From Synergistaceae bacterium (GTDB lineage: Bacteria > Synergistota > Synergistia > Synergistales > Aminobacteriaceae): 14,442 nucleotides of DNA. The position numbers were made by a program, and so were the translations under genes. The stretch covers positions 1,461-15,902 of the forward strand of contig WRNQ01000010.1 in assembly GCA_009776565.1 (NCBI GenBank), read 5' to 3'. Shown here in pieces: positions 1-7,140 of this stretch (the first letter of the stretch is position 1; every line of letters begins with the position of its first letter). The notes below the pieces were generated by a model. That model searched no databases. It had not been told where the DNA came from and saw only the letters and a list, made by a program, of their open reading frames with translations.

Positions 1-90
1 GTGCCGCCCGTGTTGCTGTTTGTCGTATTTGAATACCACTGATAAGAGAGCGGCCCGCCTCCCGTCACGCTTGCCGACACCGACAGGCTG
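1..90. repeat. Ig-repeat DNA core, copy A
   Basis: This 90-bp segment matches 301-390 at 84 of 90 positions and 913-1002 at 88 of 90, by direct reading. The offsets (300 and 912 bp) are multiples of three, so the repeats are in frame. It encodes the SVSASV to NTGG part of the Ig-like domain. Confidence 0.9.
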
Positions 91-2774
91 CGGCTTATGT
101 TGCCCTCCATGACTGTCACATTCACAGGGTGTGTATTGATAGTGATAGCCGTTGAAGTCTGAGTACCAGCCGTCACCATCGCCGCATTGGATAGCGCCGA
201 AGGCACGTTTGGCGCGCTCACCATGCAATAGTAATAATAAACTCCCGCTGTCAGATTTGTTGGGATAGCGTAACTTGCGTTCGTTGCGCCGGTTATCAAT
301 GTGCCGCCCGTATTGCTGTTGGTAGTATTTGAATACCACTGATAAGAGAGCGGCCCGCCTCCCGTCACACTCGCCGACACCGACAGGCTTCCGGTTATGT
401 TTCCCACTGTAACTGTAGTGTTTGCAGGGTGAGTGTTGATAATTATTGTTGGCGTAGAACCAGAAATCACAGTCACTGCTGCTATATTTGACCTTACGGA
501 TACAGCACCAGGCGATCTTACCTCGCAAAAGTAATAATAGGTTTTCAGTTCCGAAGGAGTTACGTCTATACCTAATCTTAAGCTGGCGTTGGTCGCGTTA
601 GATATCATGCCACCCTGATCATAGCTGTTAGTCGGACTATAATACCATTGATACGAGAGCTCGCTACCGTTAGATACTCTTGCGGAAACAAACAAGGCGC
701 CGGTTATGCTGCCCAAAGTTACTGTGGCATCTGTAGGGTGAGTTTCGATAGATATAACCGGCGTGGTTGAACCCGTCGTCACGTTCACCGCCGCCGCGTT
801 GGATGATACAGGTTGCGCTCCGGTCGCGCTGACTACGCAATAGTAATAATATGTTCCCACAGTTAAGGTTGTCGGAATGGGGAAGTTTGCGCCCGTCGCG
901 CTTGGTATAATCGTGCCGCCCGTGTTGCTGTTGGTCGTATTTGAATACCACTGATAAGAGAGCGACCCGCCTCCCGTCACGCTTGCCGACACCGACAGGC
1001 TGCCGGAAATGTAGCCTACATTGAATGTTGTATTCGCTGCGGGTTGAACGCTTATAGTGATGGCAGGCGTTGTTGTCTGCCCCCACGGGAAAGGAAAGTT
1101 TTCGGTTCCCATGTTCAGTTTTGGAAATCCTCTGGTGTCCCAATACCACGGACCGGCGGCGGGAACGGAATCGTTGAACAGCCAGGAGTTGCCCGTATAC
1201 GTTGACTTTGTCATAAGCTCGGTCGAAGTCTTTACGCCTCCGTGGACGCCGTTGACATCGTTGCTGGCAGTGGGAATAACCGCGCTGTTCAACATTTGAC
1301 CTGCATAGCGGTAACAGTTATTTATCCTGCAATTGGACTGATGTCCCACCAAACCGCCAACACTTCTGTCAATGTTTGTTACGGTAACATTGCCTACGGC
1401 GAAGCAGTTTGTGAAAGTGCTTAAAGAGGTCAAACCGATTTGAGATCCTAAAAGACCGCCTGCGTAGAATCCACCGCTAACGCTGCCAATGGCATAACAG
1501 TTTGTTATAATCACATTGCTACTATTTATGATTCCCACTAAACCGCCGATGCCAGCTCTGGAAGTGTAATTTCCGCCGCTTGTTGCTGTAACATTGCCGG
1601 TAGCGTAGCAATTTGCTATGTTACTGTTGCCGTCGATATTTCCCACCAGCCCGCCAACGCTTCCATTAGAGATTGTTGTCGTAACGTTTCCTGTGGCGTA
1701 GCAGCTTGTGATGGTGGCGCCATAATATAAAGATCCAACTAGCCCGCCGACATCATTGACGCCGATGACATCTCCCGTGGCGTAACTTGCTACAATGCTA
1801 CCTTCTGATTGAGATCCCATCAGCCCGCCGACACTGCCTCCTCCACTAACACTACCCGTGGCATAACAGTTAGTGACGCTGCCTATATTCTTAGATCCCA
1901 CCAGCCCACCAGCATTACTTCTAACACTACCACTAACACTGCCAGTAGTATAACAATTTGTGATGTCACTGCTGCTACTGCTAGTGCCTTCTTGAGCTCC
2001 CACCAGCCCGCCGACACTTCCAGTGGAGCTTGTTGTAACATTGCCCGTGGTGTAGCTGTCTTCGATACTGCAATTAGAGCGTTGGTATCCTACCAGCCCG
2101 CCGACATTACCGGCGCCGATGACATCCCCCGTGGCGTAACTTGCTACAATGCTGCCTCCTGATTGAGATCCCACCAGCCCGCCGTTACTTGCGGCATCTC
2201 CGTCACTGCTGATATTACCTGTAGCATAACAGTTTTCAATACTGCTGTTTGTTTGAAATCCCACCAGTCCGCCGACTGTATCGAAACCACTTATATTGCC
2301 TGCTACATAACAGTTTTTAATACTGCTGTTTGTTTGAAATCCCACCAGCCCGCCGACGTTGTAACTGCCTTTTATTCCTATAGCAGCAATCTCCACGCCA
2401 AGGTTTTCAATCGTTGCATCGGATGTATTTGCGAACAGCCCTATAAAACTACTCCTGTCGACCCACAGACCGACTATCTTGTGAGCTCCGCCGTTAAACC
2501 CGCCTATAAATGGGGCGGAGCTAGGGTCTCCAATCGGCTCCCAGCCCGCCGTCCCCCATTTGACGTAGCCTGCGCCGCCGGGGGCAAGATAGTCGGTAAG
2601 GTCGATGTCGTTGCTCAGCTTGTAGAATTTATTCAACCCCTGTCGCACATTATCAAGTTCCGCCGGAGTAGAGATGAAGATGGGGTCATCCGCCGAATCT
2701 CCGGGCGCCGCCTGTGCGCCTGACGCAAAGCACAGCGCAAGAATTATAATCGCAGTAAATAATACTTTTCTCAA
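1..2774 (-). CDS. Large exported GLUG-repeat / Ig-like-repeat surface protein, C-terminus beyond window
   Basis: The frame is open from a TTG at 2774-2772 to the left edge: 924 codons with no stop, so the protein is C-terminally truncated only by the window. Residues 1-22 form a signal peptide (basic RK, hydrophobic core, cleavage after GAQA). Residues 30-125 resemble the leader that usually precedes GLUG repeats (FIGGFNGG, GLFAN). Twelve GGLVG-type GLUG repeats begin near residues 141, 168, 198, 225, 255, 289, 316, 343, 374, 410, 439 and 473, and most contain NCYATG-like turns. After a linker (WYWDTRGFPKL near 543-553), Ig-like repeats of about 100 residues follow, each with YQWY (607, 708, 811, 911) and, in the three complete ones, a late YYxC. 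Such proteins are usually secreted or cell-surface adhesins; that role is inferred. No anchor is visible because the C-terminus is missing. It has its own promoter and is transcribed away from recJ. Confidence 0.88.
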   Translation of the reverse strand, partial: MRKVLFTAIIILALCFASGAQAAPGDSADDPIFISTPAELDNVRQGLNKFYKLSNDIDLTDYLAPGGAGYVKWGTAGWEPIGDPSSAPFIGGFNGGAHKIVGLWVDRSSFIGLFANTSDATIENLGVEIAAIGIKGSYNVGGLVGFQTNSSIKNCYVAGNISGFDTVGGLVGFQTNSSIENCYATGNISSDGDAASNGGLVGSQSGGSIVASYATGDVIGAGNVGGLVGYQRSNCSIEDSYTTGNVTTSSTGSVGGLVGAQEGTSSSSSDITNCYTTGSVSGSVRSNAGGLVGSKNIGSVTNCYATGSVSGGGSVGGLMGSQSEGSIVASYATGDVIGVNDVGGLVGSLYYGATITSCYATGNVTTTISNGSVGGLVGNIDGNSNIANCYATGNVTATSGGNYTSRAGIGGLVGIINSSNVIITNCYAIGSVSGGFYAGGLLGSQIGLTSLSTFTNCFAVGNVTVTNIDRSVGGLVGHQSNCRINNCYRYAGQMLNSAVIPTASNDVNGVHGGVKTSTELMTKSTYTGNSWLFNDSVPAAGPWYWDTRGFPKLNMGTENFPFPWGQTTTPAITISVQPAANTTFNVGYISGSLSVSASVTGGGSLSYQWYSNTTNSNTGGTIIPSATGANFPIPTTLTVGTYYYYCVVSATGAQPVSSNAAAVNVTTGSTTPVISIETHPTDATVTLGSITGALFVSARVSNGSELSYQWYYSPTNSYDQGGMISNATNASLRLGIDVTPSELKTYYYFCEVRSPGAVSVRSNIAAVTVISGSTPTIIINTHPANTTVTVGNITGSLSVSASVTGGGPLSYQWYSNTTNSNTGGTLITGATNASYAIPTNLTAGVYYYYCMVSAPNVPSALSNAAMVTAGTQTSTAITINTHPVNVTVMEGNISRSLSVSASVTGGGPLSYQWYSNTTNSNTGG
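301..390. repeat. Ig-repeat DNA core, copy B
   Basis: Second copy of the 90-bp Ig-repeat core. It differs from the copy at 1-90 at six positions by my count. Confidence 0.9.
913..1002. repeat. Ig-repeat DNA core, copy C
   Basis: Third copy of the 90-bp core. It differs from the copy at 1-90 at only two positions, although the divergent Ig repeat 2 lies between it and copy B. Confidence 0.9.
1761..1830. repeat. 70-bp GLUG duplication, copy 1
   Basis: Matches 2115-2184 at 66 of 70 positions. It encodes the SIVASYATGDVIG turn and the neighbouring GLUG core. The copies are 354 bp (118 codons) apart and in frame, which fits duplication of a multi-unit block. Confidence 0.85.
2115..2184. repeat. 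70-bp GLUG duplication, copy 2
   Basis: Partner of 1761-1830, with four mismatches by direct reading. Confidence 0.85.
2225..2276. repeat. 52-bp tandem GLUG unit, copy 1
   Basis: Matches 2306-2357 at 50 of 52 positions with an 81-bp (27-codon) offset. This is a recent-looking tandem duplication of one GLUG unit with the sequence VGFQTNSSI. Confidence 0.85.
2306..2357. repeat. 52-bp tandem GLUG unit, copy 2
   Basis: Partner of 2225-2276, with two mismatches. Confidence 0.85.
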
Positions 2775-2780
2775 ATTACT

Positions 2781-2788
2781 TCACCCTT
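2781..2788 (-). promoter_or_regulatory. Ribosome binding site deciding the TTG start of the surface protein
   Basis: On the minus strand AAGGGTGA lies six bases before the TTG at 2774. No ATG or GTG gives an intact signal peptide, so this site and the RK-plus-hydrophobic start fix the TTG as the likely start. Confidence 0.65.
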
Positions 2789-2792
2789 CTTT

Positions 2793-2810
2793 TACGAATA
2801 ATTATTCGTA
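2793..2810. promoter_or_regulatory. 18-bp perfect palindrome in the leader of the surface protein gene
   Basis: TACGAATAATTATTCGTA is its own reverse complement. It lies between the -10 box (2835-2840) and the ribosome site (2781-2788), about 18-35 bases after the expected transcription start. It could be a repressor operator for a dimeric regulator. As RNA it could form a seven-pair hairpin with a four-base loop next to the ribosome site. The palindrome is seen directly; the function is inferred. Confidence 0.5.
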
Positions 2811-2834
2811 TGTAATAATTTCTGTATTACTATT

Positions 2835-2863
2835 ATTATATTTTCATACCGGATTATTATCAA
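2835..2863 (-). promoter_or_regulatory. Sigma-70 type promoter of the surface protein gene
   Basis: The minus strand reads TTGATA (2863-2858), a 17-bp spacer, then TATAAT (2840-2835). This is one mismatch from the consensus -35, a perfect -10 and ideal spacing. The predicted start near 2828 gives a leader of about 54 bases. Confidence 0.75.
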
Positions 2864-3021
2864 GCAAACGGTACATTTTTGTGTGCAAAATCGGAGAAAA
2901 AAACTGCAAAAGGATTTTTTCGTGTTACATATAACTCCTATCAATTTTTTGTGGTAAAGTAAATAGGTTAAAAAATACCCTGTCCGGGGGTTAGATTTTA
3001 TTTTAAAAGGAGTGTTTTTCT

Positions 3022-3150
3022 TTGAGGAATTTTGCTTTGATGTTCAGGCAAAAAGGCGCGTCATTTCCGAAAAGCCTCCTCAAGCTGGTTGATTACCAAT
3101 TTATTGCATTCTGGAAAGCCCTTTTTAGTTTGCGGCAAAATGCTCATTGA
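3022..3150 (+). CDS. Possible 42-residue leader peptide or small protein upstream of recJ
   Basis: TTG start at 3022, TGA at 3148-3150. AAAGGAG at 3006-3012 lies nine bases before the start, a better ribosome site than recJ's own. The peptide begins LRNFALMFRQKG and is basic with a hydrophobic middle (YQFIAFWKALF). I do not recognise it. It ends 15 bp before the recJ start and is in the same frame, separated by TGA (3148) and TAG (3154). It could be a translated leader that couples into recJ, a small protein, a remnant of a degraded gene, or chance. An internal ATG at 3040 is an alternative start. Confidence 0.3.
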   Translation: MRNFALMFRQKGASFPKSLLKLVDYQFIAFWKALFSLRQNAH

Positions 3151-3165
3151 GAGTAGAGATGTAAT

Positions 3166-4842
3166 TTGTTGGAAAAATGCAGAAGCTCTCATTTAAAAAT
3201 CTTTCGTCTTGAGGAGTCAACTCACGAGTTAGCGCAGAAATATTCCTGTTCTTCATTGGTTGCGGCAGTGTTACAGATGAATCATAGCGATGCAACTGAG
3301 GATAGCGTTCGTATTCGTTCATGGCTTAATCCCAAGTTTGAAAAAACCATAGACGGGCTTTCACTTGGAAGCGCCAGTGAATTAGCTGCGGATAAATGGA
3401 GAAGACTCAGCTCTTTTGGAAAGGTTTTCGTATACGGTGATTACGATGTGGATGGAATATCATCTACTGTTCTTGCTATGGAGATTTTCGACAGAAAAGC
3501 GGAAAAGGTGCAATATTTTATCCCAAGACGGGATGTTCAGGGATATGGATTGCACGATTTTGTCGTGCGCCGGCTTGTCGAGATGGGATGCAACACTCTT
3601 GTTATAGTAGATTGTGGTACAAAAGATAAGGAAATACTTGACAGCCTTGAAACAGAAGGCATCAACGTATTTGTTTTCGATCACCATAGCGTTGGCGCCA
3701 ACGAAGCATACTGGGAAAATACAGTCAACCCTCATATTGATGGTGATTATGATACAAAAATGCTATGTGCGACCGCTGTCTTATGGTTATGGGCGTGGAA
3801 CGAAAATATTCTTCCTAAACATTGGCTGCAACATAGGGTTGATTTAGTAGCTCTTGCTACTATTTCGGATTGTATGCCGTTAAACTTACTGAACAGGGCG
3901 CTTGTACAACAGGGGATGAACCACATGCGCTCGCAGCCAAGGCAAGGACTGGCTTGCCTGTTTGATAAACTGGGTTTGAGCAGGTTCACCATTTCGGAAG
4001 AGCAGCTTTCAATGAAAGTTATTCCGTGTCTTAATGCGCCGGGACGGGTTGACTGCGCTGATTTATCGGTAAAAGTACTGAAAAACGAAAACAATATTTC
4101 CATGTATGTGGATGAGCTTATCAATTTGAATAAAAAAAGACAGTTGATCTCGGACAGCATAACTTGCAGTATTTTTGGAAGCATTGCGAGCGAGGGCGAG
4201 TTTTCGTATGTCTTATATGACGCGGATTGGCCTGTTGGAGTGCTTAGCAGTGTTGCCAGCAGAATGTGCAACGTCCGCAAAAAACCGATAGTTTTGGCGG
4301 CGCCGATACGGAAACAAATTCGCGGGACTTTGCGCGTGCCTGAAGGAATTGACGCGGTAAAAATATTGAAGTCTATTTCGCATAACCTGTTGGGATGGGG
4401 AGGACACACCTATGCCGCAGGGTTTTCGGTATCGATGGAAAAATGGGAAGAGGTTCAAAAACAGCTTGAAGAAATATTATCTAATATAGAGGTTAAAGAA
4501 AAATCAATTCAGGCTATAGAACTCCGCCCAAGCGAAATAGGGATAAATGATTGGAGATTGGTAGGCCGGCTTGGTCCTTTTGGAAACAGTAATCCATATC
4601 CATATTTTTATTACCCCGCAACAGGAAATGAGCGGAATCTGCCTCTTGGGAAAAGCAGGCAGCACGTTCAAATTGAAGTCGATGGAGTCCGGTTATTGGC
4701 TTTTAACGGTTATGATGTATTGGATGTTTATGACGGCAGAAATAAAAAAAGCCTGGGATGGATTTATCACCCGCGTATTGATTGCTGGCAAGGAGAAGAA
4801 AGAATTCAGTTTATCCTTGATTATATAGTAGCAGAGGATTAA
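3166..4842 (+). CDS. recJ: Single-stranded-DNA-specific exonuclease RecJ
   Basis: RecJ degrades single-stranded DNA 5' to 3' in recombination, mismatch and base-excision repair, in the cytoplasm. The 558-residue product has the DHH-family motifs in order: DYDVDG (92-97), VDCGTKD (148-154), DHH (172-174) and ISDCMPL (233-239). LNAPGR (289-294) and the DHHA1 signature GGHTYAAGF (412-420) follow, and an OB-like end starts at LGPFGNSNP (469-477). Length is normal for RecJ. The protein is divergent: the usual WHxGVIGIVASR reads WPVGVLSSVASR (355-366), losing the histidine. The start is TTG at 3166 (or the next codon, 3169), just before the usual RecJ N-terminus; the ribosome site is weak (GAG-rich). 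It heads the operon and ends 3 bp before relA. Confidence 0.9.
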   Translation: MLEKCRSSHLKIFRLEESTHELAQKYSCSSLVAAVLQMNHSDATEDSVRIRSWLNPKFEKTIDGLSLGSASELAADKWRRLSSFGKVFVYGDYDVDGISSTVLAMEIFDRKAEKVQYFIPRRDVQGYGLHDFVVRRLVEMGCNTLVIVDCGTKDKEILDSLETEGINVFVFDHHSVGANEAYWENTVNPHIDGDYDTKMLCATAVLWLWAWNENILPKHWLQHRVDLVALATISDCMPLNLLNRALVQQGMNHMRSQPRQGLACLFDKLGLSRFTISEEQLSMKVIPCLNAPGRVDCADLSVKVLKNENNISMYVDELINLNKKRQLISDSITCSIFGSIASEGEFSYVLYDADWPVGVLSSVASRMCNVRKKPIVLAAPIRKQIRGTLRVPEGIDAVKILKSISHNLLGWGGHTYAAGFSVSMEKWEEVQKQLEEILSNIEVKEKSIQAIELRPSEIGINDWRLVGRLGPFGNSNPYPYFYYPATGNERNLPLGKSRQHVQIEVDGVRLLAFNGYDVLDVYDGRNKKSLGWIYHPRIDCWQGEERIQFILDYIVAED

Positions 4843-4845
4843 ACA

Positions 4846-7131
4846 ATGCAGCAGCAGGATACTAATCAAGAAAACCAACGTTTCAGCCAACAGTATAATC
4901 CACAGTATAATATTGAGCGCGGGCTTTCAAGAGATGGATATTTTGAGGCTATTTTTCCGGAGGACAGGACTGAGGCTGTTAAAACAGCCTGGTGCGAATT
5001 GTGGGCTAAAGTTTATGGCGAGTGGGCGGAAGCCCAACTTTCGGAGCTTGGGAACGCTTTTGTATTTACAGCGTGGGCTCATAGCGGACAGAAAAGGTCC
5101 TCGGGAAAGCCATTTATAATACATTCTTTAAGCGTTGCAATAATACTTGCGGATATGCAGCTGGACGTCTCTACTTTGATTGCCGCTCTTCTACATGATG
5201 TGCTGGAGGATACAGAAGTAAAAAAAGGGGAGATAATAAGCAAATTCGGAGAAGATGTCGCGGCGCTAGTGGACGGAGTAACTAAACTTAATAAACTGCC
5301 GTATATGTCAGCTGAAGATTATAAAGCAGAGAACTTACGGAAAATGTTTGTGGTTATGGTAAAAGATATACGCGTTGTCCTCATTAAGCTTGCGGACAGG
5401 CTGCACAATATGCGTACCCTTGGCGTGTTCCGCCACGAAAAACAAGTGCGGATAGCGCAGGAAACTCTGGAGATTTATGCGCCACTAGCTCACAGGCTTG
5501 GAATATACGAAATGAAATGGGAACTTGAGGATCTTGCATTTAAGTATTCTGACCCGGAAACTTATGAGGATATTCGCAGGAAAGTCCGCAAACGTATGCC
5601 GGACAGAGAGGATATAGTTCAAAAGGGCATTGAGATTCTCTCTATGCACCTTGAAAAAGCAGGGATTGAATTCCGGATAAAGGGGCGAGCCAAACATTTT
5701 TTCAGTATTTATGGAAAAATGGAACGTAAAGGTCTTCCAGTAGAACAGATTTATGATCTTATTGCTATTCGTGTGCTTGTTAAAGATGTTGCAACATGTT
5801 ATGCTGTTCTTGGAATAATTCATAATACATGGGTTCCGGTTCCCGGGCAATTTGACGATTACATAGCAAATCCAAAGAGCAATATGTATCAGTCTTTGCA
5901 TACTACAATAATTGGTCCTACCGGTGAACCGCTTGAGATACAAATCAGGACTGAAGAGATGAACCGTTTTGCCGAATACGGAGTTGCGGCTCATTGGCGA
6001 TATAAGGATGGCGAAGAATTTTCAAGTAAGACTATAGAGTCGAAATTAGACTGGATAAGGCAAATTCTTGAGGGTGACCACGAAGGGGAGACTCCTTCTG
6101 AATTTGTTGAACAACTGAAAACAGATTTTTTTGCGCATGAAGTATGTGTTTTTACGCCAAAAGGTAAGCCTATAGCAATGCCAAATGAATCGACAATGAT
6201 TGATTTTGCTTACGCTGTTCATACGGAAGTTGGGAATCATTGCGTGGGCGCTACGGTTGATGGACGTATAGTTCCGTTATCAACAAAAGTTCAGCATGGT
6301 AATATAATTAAGATAACGACTTCGCAGCAGAGTTCTCCGTCGCGTGATTGGCTGAAGATAGTTCACAGCAATAAAACGCGTAATAAGATAAGAGCATGGT
6401 TCAGGCAAACTGAAAAACTTGATAAACTTGAAAAACAGGCGCGTGGTCAGGAAATTCTTGATAAAGAGCTGAAACGAAGAGAGTTACCGCTTACAAGCAG
6501 TGAGGAACTATCTCCACACCTTAATAAAGTAGCGCGCGACCTTGGGGTTAACTCGGGGGAAGACTTAATTGTCGCCGTTGGAGGATCTACTGTAAGTGCA
6601 AGTAATGTTATACAACGTCTTACACAATTGTGGATTCAACATCATGCAAATGAGGACTCCGCAGCTCCGGTTCAAAAACTGAGCGGTAAAAGGAATGATT
6701 TCGATGTAATAGTATCAGGAGCGTCCGGAGTTCAAGTAACGATGTCAAATTGTTGCGAACCGGTGCCAGGAGATCAGATAATCGGGTATCTTACTCATCT
6801 TCGGGGAATAACTATTCATCGGGCGGACTGCCACAGCATCCGGGACGCTCCGATGGATAAAATAACGCAGGTTGAGTGGAACGACTTAACGGGAAAGCTT
6901 TATACGGCGCGTTTGATAATTGAAGCGTTGGATAGGGGAAATTTGCTTCGTGACATTACGGAAGCTATAGGTATAAGCAATAGCTGGATTTATAATATAA
7001 AGGGAAGTCAGATTGGCAATAATATTTACAGAACGAAAATTGAAGTATCTGTCAGAAACCTTAGCCATCTTTTAGAGATAATGGGAAAACTGAACAATAT
7101 TAAGAACGTAATAGAAGTTGTTCGTGGATAG
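4846..7131 (+). CDS. relA: Bifunctional (p)ppGpp synthetase/hydrolase (Rel/SpoT family)
   Basis: This enzyme makes (p)ppGpp from ATP and GDP/GTP during starvation and hydrolyses it when conditions recover. The 761 residues hold the HD hydrolase domain (about 70-220) with AHSGQ, IIH and an intact HDVLEDT (117-123), so hydrolase activity is expected. The synthetase domain follows (about 275-390), with RIKGRAKHFFSIY (277-289), YDLIAIRV (303-310), YQSLHT (348-353) and EIQIRT (364-369). Next are a TGS domain (about 428-490), a zinc-finger-like region with CC at 636-637, H658 and C662, and a C-terminal ACT domain (about 685-761). AGAGGAT precedes the ATG. A Q/N-rich segment of about 25 residues starts the protein. 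It sits 3 bp after recJ and 9 bp before dtd. It could equally be called rel or spoT; a monofunctional RelA is unlikely with an intact HD motif. Confidence 0.96.
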   Translation: MQQQDTNQENQRFSQQYNPQYNIERGLSRDGYFEAIFPEDRTEAVKTAWCELWAKVYGEWAEAQLSELGNAFVFTAWAHSGQKRSSGKPFIIHSLSVAIILADMQLDVSTLIAALLHDVLEDTEVKKGEIISKFGEDVAALVDGVTKLNKLPYMSAEDYKAENLRKMFVVMVKDIRVVLIKLADRLHNMRTLGVFRHEKQVRIAQETLEIYAPLAHRLGIYEMKWELEDLAFKYSDPETYEDIRRKVRKRMPDREDIVQKGIEILSMHLEKAGIEFRIKGRAKHFFSIYGKMERKGLPVEQIYDLIAIRVLVKDVATCYAVLGIIHNTWVPVPGQFDDYIANPKSNMYQSLHTTIIGPTGEPLEIQIRTEEMNRFAEYGVAAHWRYKDGEEFSSKTIESKLDWIRQILEGDHEGETPSEFVEQLKTDFFAHEVCVFTPKGKPIAMPNESTMIDFAYAVHTEVGNHCVGATVDGRIVPLSTKVQHGNIIKITTSQQSSPSRDWLKIVHSNKTRNKIRAWFRQTEKLDKLEKQARGQEILDKELKRRELPLTSSEELSPHLNKVARDLGVNSGEDLIVAVGGSTVSASNVIQRLTQLWIQHHANEDSAAPVQKLSGKRNDFDVIVSGASGVQVTMSNCCEPVPGDQIIGYLTHLRGITIHRADCHSIRDAPMDKITQVEWNDLTGKLYTARLIIEALDRGNLLRDITEAIGISNSWIYNIKGSQIGNNIYRTKIEVSVRNLSHLLEIMGKLNNIKNVIEVVRG

Positions 7132-7140
7132 GAGATAAAA

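Larger units (their letters stand above)
3..1064 (-). repeat. Ig-like domain repeat array (three complete, one partial)
   Basis: This codes for residues 571-924 of the surface protein. YQWY motifs recur every 100-103 residues. Repeats 1, 3 and 4 share the run SVSASVTGGG and then YQWYSNTTNSNTGG. Repeat 2 (about residues 672-771) is divergent, reading SARVSNGSELSYQWYYS. Each complete repeat has a single late cysteine (646, 750, 850), and the usual B-strand cysteine position is Ser/Ala. The array runs off the left edge, so the total repeat number is unknown. Confidence 0.85.
1311..2354 (-). repeat. GLUG repeat array (12 units)
   Basis: This codes for residues 141-488. Twelve units of 27-36 residues each contain a GGLVG/GGLMG/GGLLG core followed by a turn such as NCYATGNV or ASYATGDV. 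GLUG repeats are named for this G-L-U-G pattern (U = bulky hydrophobic) and occur in bacterial surface proteins. Spacing between successive cores is 27, 30, 27, 30, 34, 27, 27, 31, 36, 29 and 34 residues. Confidence 0.88.
2775..3165. other. Divergent intergenic region between the surface protein gene and recJ
   Basis: This 391-bp, mostly AT-rich stretch separates two oppositely transcribed genes. It holds the minus-strand promoter, the leader palindrome and a 42-codon plus-strand ORF at 3022-3150. I found no tRNA and no convincing terminator. A plus-strand promoter for recJ should lie here, but I see only weak matches (for example TTGTGG around 2950), so none is annotated. Confidence 0.7.

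Noticed and set aside
670..1149. A 159-codon minus-strand frame overlapping the Ig-like repeats
   Set aside because: It lies in a different frame from the continuous surface-protein frame, is basic and low in domain signal, and is explained as a shadow.
1311..2354. Regular repeats at first glance like a CRISPR array
   Set aside because: Spacing varies in multiples of three, the repeats are imperfect and the units translate as GLUG motifs, with no invariant repeat/spacer pattern or cas genes nearby.
1057..2934. Several plus-strand open frames across the repeat region, with repetitive products rich in SHQPAD-like segments
   Set aside because: They are antisense to the GLUG and Ig repeats. Their repetitiveness is inherited from the real minus-strand frame, which is open for 924 codons with a signal peptide.
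2985..3000. GC-rich ACCCTGTCCGGGGGT as a terminator stem
   Set aside because: The stem is only about four pairs with no following T-run in a sensible position for either flanking gene.
2900..3020. Possible plus-strand promoter for recJ
   Set aside because: Candidates such as TTGTGG with AAAATA, or TTTTTT with TTAAAA, match the consensus too poorly to annotate, although a promoter is expected here.
3022..3200. Idea that recJ is disrupted by nonsense codons and truly starts at 3022
   Set aside because: The usual RecJ N-terminal region is already complete from 3166, so the upstream codons are not needed for a full-length protein.
3747..4409. A 220-codon minus-strand frame inside recJ
   Set aside because: It is fully antisense to a well-supported gene, with no recognisable domain or convincing ribosome site.
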